Shown here piece by piece: positions 8,666-17,525 of a stretch of DNA of 64,000 nt. This DNA is from an uncultured Alistipes sp. (GTDB lineage Bacteria > Bacteroidota > Bacteroidia > Bacteroidales > Rikenellaceae): assembly GCA_944321175.1 (NCBI GenBank), contig CALUKI010000005.1, positions 21,965 through 85,964 on the forward strand. The letters run 5' to 3'. The notes beneath the pieces are model-generated. The model did no database searches and was not told where the DNA came from. It saw only the letters and a list, made by a program, of their open reading frames with translations. Positions within the stretch are counted from its first letter, which is position 1; each line of letters opens with the position of its first letter. The translations under genes were made by a program, and so were the position numbers.

Positions 8666-9484
8666 GTGATCGATTTTCTGCTACGCCCCTGGCGGCGCAA
8701 TTTCGGCCCCGACCGGACATTCTACCGTGCGATCGACGATCTGTTCGGTTTTATCCCGAACAACATCGAACTCTACAAGCTGGCTTTGATTCACAAGTCG
8801 GCTTCTTTGGTATTGGAGGACGGCCGGCAGATCAACAACGAACGGCTCGAATACCTCGGAGACGCCATCATCGAAGCCGTCACATCCGATTACCTCTACA
8901 TCGAATTTCCCGACAGCGACGAAGGGTTCATGACCAAACTGCGGTCGAAAATCGTATCGCGGCAATCGCTCAATGCGATCGCCCGGCAGATCGGACTCGA
9001 CCGGCTTGTCATCCTGAACGGAAACGGCACGGCCCTGGCCCAGAAACACATCTACGGAGATGCCTTCGAAGCCATGATGGGCGCCATCTATCTCGACCAG
9101 GGATACAATTTCGTCAACCGTCTTTTGATCAACCGGCTCTATCGCGACCACCTGTCGCTCGAAGAACTTACCGAATCGGAGACCGATTTCAAAAGCCGCC
9201 TGATCGAATGGAGCCAGAAAAACCACCATACGATCCGTTTCCGCACGCTTCGCAATGAGTCGTCGGCGGCGAACCGTCCGGTTTTCCAGTCGATCGTGCT
9301 CATCGACAACATGGAGGTCGGATACGGAACCGGCGAATCGAAAAAAGAGGCGGAGCAACAGGCTGCGTTCTCCGTATCGAAGAGTTTCTCGGACGAAACA
9401 TGCGCCGCCCTGCTCGATAAACTGGACCGGCTCCGGCAACATCAGCCAAAAGAGATTTCCGAAGCGGATTCAGCCCGACGATGA
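8666..9484 (+). CDS. rnc: ribonuclease III
   Basis: 272 residues from a GTG at 8666, 12 bp after fabF. RNase III cuts double-stranded RNA in rRNA processing. The signature NNERLEYLGDAIIEA (58-72) carries the catalytic Glu/Asp residues, with EAMMGAIYLDQG as the second acidic site. A C-terminal dsRNA-binding domain starts about residue 172 (DFKSRLIEWSQKN) and includes GTGESKKEAEQQAA. It overlaps radC by 4 bp (ATGA). Confidence 0.96.
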   Translation: MIDFLLRPWRRNFGPDRTFYRAIDDLFGFIPNNIELYKLALIHKSASLVLEDGRQINNERLEYLGDAIIEAVTSDYLYIEFPDSDEGFMTKLRSKIVSRQSLNAIARQIGLDRLVILNGNGTALAQKHIYGDAFEAMMGAIYLDQGYNFVNRLLINRLYRDHLSLEELTESETDFKSRLIEWSQKNHHTIRFRTLRNESSAANRPVFQSIVLIDNMEVGYGTGESKKEAEQQAAFSVSKSFSDETCAALLDKLDRLRQHQPKEISEADSARR

Positions 9485-10137
9485 AACGGCTCCTCGATAA
9501 ACTTGCGGCTCGCGGTCCGGCAGCACTCGATGATGCGGAACTGCTGGCATTGCTGTTGGGCGAGGGATCGGAGTACAAACCGGCCGAGATGCTTTCGAAA
9601 CGCCTGCTGGAACATTACAACGGTTCGCTGGCACGGCTCGGACGGGATGCGCTGCCCCGCCTGCGGATGGTCGAAGGGGTCGGATTGCGGCGGGCGGCAC
9701 GGATTGTCGCGGCAGCGGAACTCGGCCGCCGGATTCTCACCTTGCAGGCCGCAGAGAAAACGTCGATCCAGACAAGCGACGACGTCATACAGCTGTTCCG
9801 TCCGGAACTCGAATTGCTGCAGCATGAGGAGTGCTGGGCGCTCTACCTCTCCTCTTCGAACCGGATCATCGAACGCCAACGGGTCAGTCAAGGCGGGGTT
9901 CAGGGGACGATTGTCGATCACAGACTCATCGTGAAACGCGCACTCGAACTGCTCGCGACACAGTTGATTCTGGTGCACAACCATCCGTCGGGCTCGGCCG
10001 AAGCAAGCGATGCCGACCGGCATCTTACCTCGCGAATCGCCGAAGCGGCGGCCCTGTTCGATATCCGGCTGCTCGATCACATCATCATCAGCCGGTCGGA
10101 CGACTTCTCGTTCCGTTCGGCCGGACTGTTGGGATAA
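9481..10137 (+). CDS. radC: RadC/JAB-domain protein
   Basis: 218 residues. N-terminal helix-hairpin-helix-like region (RLRMVEGVGLRRAARIVAA), then the MPN/JAB domain with the metal-site motif HNHPSGSAEASDAD (166-179). Despite its name, the role of RadC in DNA repair is not established. It is translationally coupled to rnc. Confidence 0.94.
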   Translation: MKRLLDKLAARGPAALDDAELLALLLGEGSEYKPAEMLSKRLLEHYNGSLARLGRDALPRLRMVEGVGLRRAARIVAAAELGRRILTLQAAEKTSIQTSDDVIQLFRPELELLQHEECWALYLSSSNRIIERQRVSQGGVQGTIVDHRLIVKRALELLATQLILVHNHPSGSAEASDADRHLTSRIAEAAALFDIRLLDHIIISRSDDFSFRSAGLLG

Positions 10138-10723
10138 ATCCCCTCCCACACGGAGTTCCGAACTCCTTCGCCATGCGGATTCATGCCGTGAATCCGACCG
10201 TCCGTTCCGTTGTCCGCCGTACAGAAAAACAGGCTCTCCGGAACGGGGAATCCGGACAAAAGAGCGGTTCGGGACAACGGGCGGCGCCAATATGGGGAGG
10301 GTGAGATCGGAGATCCGTGCAAAGAGGCGTTGGAAAACGGGGCACCGACGTCAAAGGCGGCCGTCGGCGGAATGATAACCGGACAGCTGCACGGCAAACA
10401 GGGAGAATGCGGGAGCGCAAAAACCATCGGATCGGAAGAGGCGTGCGGGCAACACGGAACGCACGCGGGATGTGGAGCCGCGATAAAAGAGGTGCGGATG
10501 CGGGAAAAAGCCGTTGACGGAGAGCCGGAACGGGCAGGGAATTAACGGAACCGGCAAGAGCGGCTGAAGACCTACTCAGATTCAGAAGAAGATCCGAAAA
10601 GGCAAAGGAAAAGGGGGCTGTCATCTGCCCTGCGGAGCAGGTTCGGCTGTCGGCGCAAGGGCGGCACAGACATCAGGCAGTCAAGCGTTTCCGCATGGAA
10701 GAATCCGATGCCGGACACGACCG
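10138..10723. other. 586-bp intergenic stretch, no gene recognised
   Basis: Between radC and the convergent hypothetical gene. The plus strand from about 10250 to 10620 is purine-rich and has open frames with arginine/glycine-rich, protein-unlike translations. No signal peptide, family motif, RNA gene or clear terminator was seen. It may be decayed sequence. Confidence 0.5.
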
Positions 10724-11272
10724 TCACTTCAGACGACGGAACCGCTCGATCGTAGGATATTCCAGTTCGTACTGGTCGTGATCCATCATCCACATCTCAT
10801 CGGCCGAAAGGCGCATCACGAGCATCCGTCCGTCGGGAAGGACCAGCTCCCCCGAACGCCGGCTGAACCGATAGTCCAGATAATCGTTCATCTCCCGCCG
10901 CACGGACAGCAATCCGCAATTTCCGATTTCATAATAGGTGCGGGTCGTCTCGTCCCACTGCACGGACAACGTATCGGGAAGATAGGGCAGGCTCCGCAGG
11001 TCCGGAACCGTATCCGGATCGATATCCGCAACGACGGGATACTTGCGGCGGCCCGGAACGACATCCGTCCGCACCAACCGGTTCCGATCCTTGAAATCCA
11101 GCAGCCGGACCGTATGGGTTCCGTCATTGCGCGCTGTCGGAACCCTGCGCCATGTGCCGTTGCCCCGCCGATCTTCATATGTACCCGCTTCCAACCAACG
11201 ACCGATGATCGATGCGCGAATATCAAGGTGTTTCTTCGCTTCAAGGTAGGGTACAAAAAATTTGATATCCAT
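10724..11272 (-). CDS. hypothetical protein, possibly lipocalin-like
   Basis: 182 residues from ATG 11272, not recognised. The segment RASIIGRWLEAGTYEDRRGN resembles the start of Bacteroidales lipocalin-like domains (IxGxW), and later strands (LSVQWDETTRTYYEIGN, ELVLPDGRMLVMRLSADEMW) fit a small beta-barrel. There is no signal peptide or lipobox, unusual for that group, so the gene could be 5'-truncated or cytoplasmic. It is isolated, with about 590 bp and 850 bp of apparently non-coding DNA on either side. Confidence 0.6.
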   Translation of the reverse strand: MDIKFFVPYLEAKKHLDIRASIIGRWLEAGTYEDRRGNGTWRRVPTARNDGTHTVRLLDFKDRNRLVRTDVVPGRRKYPVVADIDPDTVPDLRSLPYLPDTLSVQWDETTRTYYEIGNCGLLSVRREMNDYLDYRFSRRSGELVLPDGRMLVMRLSADEMWMMDHDQYELEYPTIERFRRLK

Positions 11273-12120
11273 ATACTTCCACTATTTACACTATTTAATT
11301 CCAACTACGACGGAACAATAAAAGCCGATTCATCCACCTGCGGCCATCCCGGCCTTGTCGAATCCTGCCGGAGCCCCTGCCGCAACCGCCGCACCGGATT
11401 CCGGTACGGCATCACGAAATTCCAACATACCGGACTTCGTCTCTCTCCGGCAGTGCCGTGCATTCGAAAAAACTTGACAGAGATTCTACAATATCACATA
11501 TAACGTTCAGACATCATACGGACCGCAAGTACAAAAAAGCGAAAGGCACAAACCTGATCCGTAGTAGATGAAGTACTGGAATACTCTGACGACAGACGAA
11601 TAAGCTCATGCCTAACGCACAAGGCAACACACGAACTTTTCGTCCTCCTGTCATCATTCAAAAATTTCCAGTTTTCATCTACATGCGACAGGTTCGAGGC
11701 AATTTCCAATATGTAAACGTGCGGAAATTGCACCCAAATGTACGAAAAAAACGGGGATATTTGCAAGTTTTTATATGAAAAAATGATGCCGTTTTTTGTC
11801 GGAACCAGCATATCGGAAACGCCCGAATCGGCCATTTGCGATACGCCTTGCCATCCTCTTCACGCCGAGCGGCACGCAGGGGTGCGAACAAAGGAACACA
11901 ATCTCAGGAGTATGCAATTTTTACTTGCATGCCAGGCCTGCATCCGGCACAGGCCCCTCTCCGGGAACACTCCCGCATGCCCGTTCATCATCCTGATCCG
12001 GCCCTGCCGCGAGAGTGCCTCCCGAATGCGAAATAAATCGCATCGGGCCGGCCGCTTTGGAAATTATTTCGTATCTTTGGCGGTTGAACCGCATGAGATC
12101 ACGATAAATACGATAAGACA
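11273..12120. other. 848-bp intergenic stretch upstream of glyS
   Basis: AT-rich in its middle part (about 11490-11800) and without a convincing gene. A minus-strand TACATTTG near 11735 could be a promoter, but the frames below it are short and unlike known proteins. The right end holds the glyS promoter element. Confidence 0.45.
12072..12079 (+). promoter_or_regulatory. -7 element of glyS
   Basis: TATCTTTG, an exact TAnnTTTG match, 41 bp before the glyS ATG. A TTTG at 12056-12059 is too close (12 nt) to be the usual -33 element. Confidence 0.5.
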
Positions 12121-13665
12121 ATGACTCAGGACGAACTTTTCAAGAAACTCGTAGCCCATTGCAAAGAGTATGGATTCATCTTCCCGTCGAGCGAGATCTA
12201 CGACGGACTGGGCGCCGTCTATGACTACGGACAGAACGGCGTAGAGTTGAAAAACAATATCAAACGCTATTGGTGGGATTCGATGGTCAAGCTCCATGAG
12301 AATATCGTGGGCATCGACGCCGCAATCTTCATGCACCCCAAAACGTGGGAGGCGTCGGGACACGTCGCGGCGTTCAACGACCCGCTCATCGACAACAAGG
12401 ACTCCAAAAAGCGTTACCGTGCGGACGTACTCATCGAGGAGTGGATCGCGAAACAGGATGAAAAGATAGACAAAGAGGTCGAAAAGGCGAGAAAACGTTT
12501 CGCAGAGGCATTCGACGAGACGAAATACCGCGCCACTTCGCCGCGCGTACTCGAAACGGCCGCCAAACGCGACGAGGTGCACAAGCGTTTCGCCGATGCC
12601 ATGAACGCCAACGATCTGGCCGAATTGAGACAGATCATTCTCGACTGCGAGATCGCATGTCCCATTTCGGGTACGCGCAACTGGACCGAGGTGCGGCAGT
12701 TCAATCTGATGTTCTCCACACAGATGGGATCGACGGCCGAGGGGGCCAGCACAATCTACCTGCGGCCCGAAACCGCTCAGGGAATCTTCGTCAATTTCCT
12801 CAACGTACAGAAAACGGGCCGTATGAAGCTGCCGTTCGGTATCGCGCAGATCGGAAAGGCCTTCCGCAACGAAATCGTCGCACGGCAGTTCATCTTCCGC
12901 ATGCGCGAATTCGAGCAGATGGAGATGCAGTTCTTCGTGCGGCCGGGGGAGGAGATGAAGTGGTGGAACCAGTGGAAAGAGACCCGTATGGCCTGGCACC
13001 GGGCACTCGGATTCGGCGACGACCAGTATCGCTTCCACGACCATGAGAAACTCGCCCATTACGCCAATGCCGCAACCGACATCGAATACAACTTCCCCTT
13101 CGGATTCAAGGAGGTCGAGGGAATCCACTCGCGGACGGATTTCGATCTGGGAAACCATCAGAAATTCTCCGGAAAGAAGATACAGTACTTCGATCCCGAA
13201 ACGGGCGAAAGCTATGTCCCGTATGTCGTGGAGACGTCGATCGGCGTAGATCGCATGGTGCTGCAGGTGCTGTCGGCCGCCTACAGGGAGGAACGGCTCG
13301 ACAACGGCGAAAGCCGCGTCGTACTCTCTTTCCCGCCGGCACTGGCTCCGATCAAGGCCGCCGTCATGCCGCTGGTCAAGAAGGACGGGCTTCCGGAGGT
13401 CGCACAGCAGATCATCGACCTGCTCAAATACGATTTCAACGTCGTTTACGACGAGAAGGATTCGATCGGGAAACGGTATCGCCGCCAGGATGCGATCGGC
13501 ACGCCGTTCTGCGTGACGGTCGATCACCAGACGCTCGAAGACCGCACCGTTACGGTCCGCCACCGCGACTCGATGCAGCAGGAGCGTGTGGCCATCGACA
13601 AACTCTACGGATTGGTTGACGAGGAGGTTTCGTACCGCAAACTCTTCCGCAAACTGAACCTCTGA
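12121..13665 (+). CDS. glyS: glycyl-tRNA synthetase, single-chain type
   Basis: 514 residues, class II synthetase of the one-chain (alpha2) type, charging tRNA-Gly. Start MTQDELFKKLVAHCKEYGFI; SGHVAAFNDPLID and the class II motifs follow: RPETAQGIFVNF, then FRMREFEQMEMQFFV with an upstream GKAFRNEI, and ETSIGVDRMVLQVL as motif 3. The anticodon-binding domain is C-terminal (about 400-514). ruvX follows 10 bp downstream. Confidence 0.96.
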   Translation: MTQDELFKKLVAHCKEYGFIFPSSEIYDGLGAVYDYGQNGVELKNNIKRYWWDSMVKLHENIVGIDAAIFMHPKTWEASGHVAAFNDPLIDNKDSKKRYRADVLIEEWIAKQDEKIDKEVEKARKRFAEAFDETKYRATSPRVLETAAKRDEVHKRFADAMNANDLAELRQIILDCEIACPISGTRNWTEVRQFNLMFSTQMGSTAEGASTIYLRPETAQGIFVNFLNVQKTGRMKLPFGIAQIGKAFRNEIVARQFIFRMREFEQMEMQFFVRPGEEMKWWNQWKETRMAWHRALGFGDDQYRFHDHEKLAHYANAATDIEYNFPFGFKEVEGIHSRTDFDLGNHQKFSGKKIQYFDPETGESYVPYVVETSIGVDRMVLQVLSAAYREERLDNGESRVVLSFPPALAPIKAAVMPLVKKDGLPEVAQQIIDLLKYDFNVVYDEKDSIGKRYRRQDAIGTPFCVTVDHQTLEDRTVTVRHRDSMQQERVAIDKLYGLVDEEVSYRKLFRKLNL

Positions 13666-13675
13666 CCGTTGCCGC

Positions 13676-14107
13676 GTGGGACGCATACTGGCCATCGATT
13701 ACGGAACCCGTCGCACGGGAATCGCGGTGAGCGATCCGCAGCAGCTTATCGCCGGAGCACTCGCAACGGTCGAGACGCGCGAGCTGGAGCGTTTCCTGAT
13801 GCAGTACGCCGCACGGGAGGATGTTTCGACGATCGTCGTGGGAAAGCCCATGCGAATGGACGGCTCGCCGTCGGAAACGATGCGGTTCATCCGTCCCCTT
13901 GTGGCACGCTTGCGACGGTGTTTTCCCGCAATCGAGGTCGTCCTATACGACGAACGCTTCACTTCGGTGATTGCCCATCGCGCCATGCTCGACGGCGGAT
14001 TGCACAAAATGGCCCGGCGAGACCGTGCGCTGGTTGACAGAATCTCGGCCACGATCATCCTCGAAGACTACATGTCAAGCCGGCAACGCGAGCAGGGAGA
14101 AGACTGA
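13676..14107 (+). CDS. ruvX: RuvX/YqgF-family RNase H-fold protein
   Basis: 143 residues from GTG 13676 (MGRILAIDYGTRRTGIAVSD). The first catalytic Asp is in IDYG; VVGKPMRMDGS and VVLYDERFTSVIA match the family, and the last acidic residue is in RDRALVDRISATIIL. YqgF proteins act in 16S rRNA 3'-end maturation or as putative Holliday-junction resolvases. Co-transcribed with glyS. Confidence 0.92.
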   Translation: MGRILAIDYGTRRTGIAVSDPQQLIAGALATVETRELERFLMQYAAREDVSTIVVGKPMRMDGSPSETMRFIRPLVARLRRCFPAIEVVLYDERFTSVIAHRAMLDGGLHKMARRDRALVDRISATIILEDYMSSRQREQGED

Positions 14108-14315
14108 GCCGCAAAGGGCGGGGAGGGGCAGGCGAAGAGAAGAAAGACCGGAGAGGCTCTAAAGGAGAGGCAAAGGCCGGAGTGCCGAAAAGAGCGGGCA
14201 GGGGAGCGGCGGCCAATGGCCGTTGCACGGACGCATCCAACGGCAGGGCAGCAGCTCCGGCAGCTGTACCGGAGCTGTGGAACTGATTTAGACAAACAAT
14301 GACATTAAGCAGCAT

Positions 14316-14861
14316 ATGATCTATCCGATAGTCATCTATGGATCGCAGATATTGCGCAATCCATCGGTAAATATCACACCCGAATATCCGGAGCTGGAGA
14401 AGCTCATCGAGGATATGTTCCTGACTCTGCACGAAGCCGACGGCGTCGGGCTGGCCGCCCCGCAGATCGGGAAAAACATCCGGCTGTTCATCATCGACTG
14501 CACCCCCTGGGGCGACGAGAATCCCGAACTGGCCGACTACCGCCGCGCCTTCATCAATGCCGAGATCTATGAACGCTCGGAGGAGACCGATCTCTTCAAT
14601 GAAGGGTGCCTGTCGCTGCCGGGGCTGCATGAGGATGTACGGCGCCCCGTCTCGATCCGCATGCGGTACCTCGACGAGAAGTTCGTGGAGCACGACGAAG
14701 CCTTTACCGGCCTGCCGGCACGGGTCATCCAGCACGAATACGACCATATCGAGGGAAAAGTCTTCACGGATCGGCTGACGCCGTTGCGCCGCAACCTCAT
14801 CAAAGGGAAGTTGCAGAAGCTGGCCGGAGGGAAATACCGCTGCCCGTACAAGACAAAATAA
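14316..14861 (+). CDS. def: peptide deformylase
   Basis: 181 residues from ATG 14316. It removes the formyl group from nascent N-termini with a bound metal. The three motifs are intact: GVGLAAPQIG (43-52), EGCLSLPG (96-103, metal ligand Cys98) and QHEYDHIEG (139-147; His140, Glu141, His144). It lies 208 bp after ruvX, with an imperfect hairpin at the end of that gap (agctccgg...ccggagct). A strong hairpin ends the unit downstream. Confidence 0.96.
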   Translation: MIYPIVIYGSQILRNPSVNITPEYPELEKLIEDMFLTLHEADGVGLAAPQIGKNIRLFIIDCTPWGDENPELADYRRAFINAEIYERSEETDLFNEGCLSLPGLHEDVRRPVSIRMRYLDEKFVEHDEAFTGLPARVIQHEYDHIEGKVFTDRLTPLRRNLIKGKLQKLAGGKYRCPYKTK

Positions 14862-14952
14862 CGGGGTTCCCAAAGTCCGTGTGCCGAGCCGGAACCTCGG
14901 CCGGCAGGACAAAAACGCGCAGGCGGAGCGTGCCGGAGAGGAAGGCCGCAAC

Positions 14953-14995
14953 AAGGCAGGCGGGGTGTACAGCTTCTGTACACCCCGCCTGCCTT
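14953..14995. terminator. 20-bp perfect hairpin between def and the cyuA-like gene
   Basis: Left arm 14953-14972 and right arm 14976-14995 are perfect reverse complements with a 3-nt loop (ctt); the core is GGCGGGGTGTACAG / CTGTACACCCCGCC. It lies between convergent genes, so it probably terminates both directions. Little U-richness follows. Confidence 0.7.
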
Positions 14996-15092
14996 CCGAG
15001 GGGGAGGACGGGTCGGAATCGGCAATATCCCGTCCGTACCGGCCGGACACCGTATTTCAGGGGAGATGCGAAACCTTCCGAAAGACGCCCTG

Positions 15093-16391
15093 TCAGCAGC
15101 CGCCCGTCCCCTTGTGCGTCATGATGTCGAGGACAAGCCGGTCGGTCGCGGCCATGCCGTCACGACCGATTGCCGTGAGGTTGCGGATACTGCGATCCAC
15201 ATCCTCGTCGATGATCCCTTCGACCGATGTGACGCACTTTCCCTCGATGGCCAGCAGCGCCGACATCACGGCCGTCGAGACCCCGCTCGATACCTTGAGT
15301 GCACAACTCGGTTTGGCTCCATCGCATATCATGCCCGTCAGGTTGGCGATCATGTTCTGTACGGCGTAGGTTATCTCGCGATAGCCGCCTCCCATCAGGT
15401 AGGTAATTCCGCAACTCGATCCGGTAGCGGCCACAACGCATCCGCACAACGCCGACAGACGGCCCAGGCTCTGCTTGATATAGACGGCTGTCAAATGGCT
15501 CAATACCAGTGCACGCCGCGTCTGCTCCTTCGTCGCGCCGGTCTGTTCGGCATACACCGCAACGGGAACCGTTGCGGCGATTCCCTGGTTCCCGCTTCCG
15601 GAGTTGCTCATCACGGGAACCATTGCGCCGGCCATGCGGGCGTCGCATGCCGCGGAAGTATAGGCCAGAATCCGCGAAAAGAGCGTATTGCCCATGACAT
15701 GAAGCTCCTTCTCGCCGCACAGGGTGCGGCCCAACGAGTGTCCGTATTCACCCTTGAACGCCAGTTCTGCGGCCGAGATGTTGAGTCGCTGCGCCTCATC
15801 GATAAAAGCCAGCTCTTCAATGGGGCTTGTCACGGCATAGTCATACACCCGCCGCAGCGTCAACGGGACCTCCCGCTCTTCGGACTCGGCCGCCGCGCCG
15901 TCACGAAGGTCCAGCAGCACCTTGTCATCCAGCGACAGATAGACGAACCTCGTATGCGTGTCGGCGATGATCGCGGCGGCCCGCCGATTCCCGCTCCGGC
16001 ACTCCACCTCGACATAAAGGGTCGGCACCGCTCCCTCTTTGAGGGCAATCGCAATCCGCTCCTCCGCCAAATACCGCCGCGCTTCGGCGACCGCCTCCGG
16101 AGTGACGTCGCGCAAGACCTCCAGCCCGTACTCCGAACGACCGACATGCGCTCCGAGGGCAACGGCAACGGGAAGGCCGATCATGCCCGTGCCGGGGATT
16201 CCGACCCCCATCGCATTTTTGAGGATATTTGCGCTCAACATCACATCGATCCGTTCGGGGACGGTCTCCAGCAACTCCCGTGCACGCGCCGTGCACAAGG
16301 CAACCGCCATCGGCTCCGTACATCCGATGGCCGGCACGACCTCTCGCTGCAACAGGTCGGAAATAGCTTTACGTTCGACAGCAGGAATCAT
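15093..16391 (-). CDS. cyuA: L-cysteine desulfidase / UPF0597 (CyuA-type) protein
   Basis: 432 residues. The family (E. coli CyuA, formerly YhaM) breaks L-cysteine to pyruvate, ammonia and sulfide using an Fe-S cluster and is related to serine dehydratase alpha chains. Landmarks: VVPAIGCTEPMAVAL with Cys24, ILKNAMGVGIPGTGM, VMSNSGSGNQGIAATVPV, GSSCGITYLMGGG and GMICDGAKPSCALKVSSGV, with conserved cysteines that may hold the cluster. A likely -7 element (TATCTTTA) lies at 16592-16599 on the minus strand. Serine as a substrate cannot be excluded. Confidence 0.85.
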   Translation of the reverse strand: MIPAVERKAISDLLQREVVPAIGCTEPMAVALCTARARELLETVPERIDVMLSANILKNAMGVGIPGTGMIGLPVAVALGAHVGRSEYGLEVLRDVTPEAVAEARRYLAEERIAIALKEGAVPTLYVEVECRSGNRRAAAIIADTHTRFVYLSLDDKVLLDLRDGAAAESEEREVPLTLRRVYDYAVTSPIEELAFIDEAQRLNISAAELAFKGEYGHSLGRTLCGEKELHVMGNTLFSRILAYTSAACDARMAGAMVPVMSNSGSGNQGIAATVPVAVYAEQTGATKEQTRRALVLSHLTAVYIKQSLGRLSALCGCVVAATGSSCGITYLMGGGYREITYAVQNMIANLTGMICDGAKPSCALKVSSGVSTAVMSALLAIEGKCVTSVEGIIDEDVDRSIRNLTAIGRDGMAATDRLVLDIMTHKGTGGC

Positions 16392-16672
16392 ATTTGCCAG
16401 TTAACATGTTAACGCTCCAATCAGCATCCAGCCACGCCCGCAGTTCGCCTTTTGTTTTCCTTGCCGCACAGCACCGCCGGCCTTCATCCCGCCCTTGTCC
16501 CGCCCTCTTTTGCCCATTCAATCGCACAGGGGCTCCTTCATCGGAAGCGGAAGGAAATTTTCGCGTCGAGCGCCATCGCTGAATTGTTGCGTAAAGATAC
16601 GAAAATATCCGGCTTCGGGATGCCCCCGAGGCAAAATTCACCTCATTGGCTGCGAATTGAATACCTCCTTCC

Positions 16673-16703
16673 GGCATAGCCAAAGCGAAAACTCCGTTTT
16701 CAT
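16673..16703 (+). repeat. 31-bp direct repeat, copy 1
   Basis: Begins GGCATAGCCAAAGCGAAAAC and ends TCCGTTTTCAT; identical to copy 2 at 16759-16789. Similarity goes on past the repeat (tgccctcgacttt), but the region matching the promoter of copy 2 is degenerate here (gcgcactttgg). Confidence 0.85.
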
Positions 16704-16758
16704 CCCGCCCTGCCCTCGACTTTGCGCACTTTGGCTCCGCCTTAGATACTTCGGTCTC

Positions 16759-16789
16759 GGCATAGCCAAAGCGAAAACTCCGTTTTCAT
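16759..16789 (+). repeat. 31-bp direct repeat, copy 2
   Basis: Identical to 16673-16703, offset by 86 bp. This copy leads straight into a full promoter (16789-16820) for the NUDIX gene. Confidence 0.85.
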
Positions 16790-16820
16790 TTGTCTCTGCC
16801 CTCGACTTTCCGTATCTTTG
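16789..16820 (+). promoter_or_regulatory. promoter of the NUDIX gene
   Basis: TTTG (16789-16792), 20 nt, TATCTTTG (16813-16820): an exact -33/-7 match, 19 bp before the ATG. It overlaps the end of the second 31-bp repeat by one base. Confidence 0.7.
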
Positions 16821-16839
16821 TTCCCAAAACAACACCAGC

Positions 16840-17397
16840 ATGAAAGATCCGGAACACCGTCCTTGGCGTGTTGTCGAAAGTCAATACCTCTCCCATGAAC
16901 CCTGGTTTACCGTTCGCCGTGAAGCGGTCGAGCTTCCCAATGGCGCACGCATTCCGGCCTGGTATGTTCTGGAATATCCGGACTGGGTCAACGTCATCGC
17001 CCGAACCCGCGACGGGCGCTTCCTCTTCATCGACCAGTATCGGCATGCCTTGGGCCGAACATCCTACGAGATTGTCGCCGGAGTATGCGATCCGCAGGAT
17101 GCTTCGCCGCTGGCCGCCGCACAGCGCGAACTTTATGAGGAGACCGGCTACGGCGGCGGACGATGGGAACCCTACATGGTGTTGTCGGCCAATCCGACAT
17201 CGCACAACAATCTGACCCATACGTTTCTCGCTTCGGATGTCGAGCCCGTCTCATCGCAGCATCCCGAAGCCACGGAAGATATCCGGGTCCATCTTTTTTC
17301 GTTCGAAGAGGTGCATCAACTGCTCGTCGAGAACAAAATCGTGCAGGCGCTGATGGCTGCGCCACTATGGCGTTACATCGCCGAACACGGATTTTGA
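16840..17397 (+). CDS. NUDIX hydrolase, ADP-ribose pyrophosphatase-like
   Basis: 185 residues from ATG 16840; the frame is open far upstream, but the promoter position fixes this start. The Nudix box runs from Gly81 to Gly103 (GVCDPQDASP, then AAAQRELYEETG), with REL-EE at 96-101; the usual Glu six residues into the box is Asp here. The N-terminal strands (VVESQYLSHEPWFTVRREAV) resemble ADP-ribose and sugar-nucleotide pyrophosphatases of the NudF group. The substrate is not determined. Confidence 0.9.
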   Translation: MKDPEHRPWRVVESQYLSHEPWFTVRREAVELPNGARIPAWYVLEYPDWVNVIARTRDGRFLFIDQYRHALGRTSYEIVAGVCDPQDASPLAAAQRELYEETGYGGGRWEPYMVLSANPTSHNNLTHTFLASDVEPVSSQHPEATEDIRVHLFSFEEVHQLLVENKIVQALMAAPLWRYIAEHGF

Positions 17398-17474
17398 GAA
17401 CGGCGGAGCTCGCCGGCAGATCAGGCACAACCCGTTACAACGGTTGAAAAGATACGTTTGACCGGAAGGGGCTA

Positions 17475-17506
17475 TTTGCTTTTTCCCAAAATTTGATGTA
17501 TATTTG
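17475..17506 (+). promoter_or_regulatory. promoter of the DUF6377 regulator
   Basis: TTTG (17475-17478), 20 nt, TATATTTG (17499-17506), an exact consensus match. It ends 19 bp before the ATG at 17526, supporting that codon as the start. Confidence 0.7.
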
Positions 17507-17525
17507 TTTTCAAACTGCTGACTGA

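Noticed and set aside
10210..10545. 111-codon open frame after radC
   Set aside because: Low-complexity translation, no ribosome-binding site or family resemblance.
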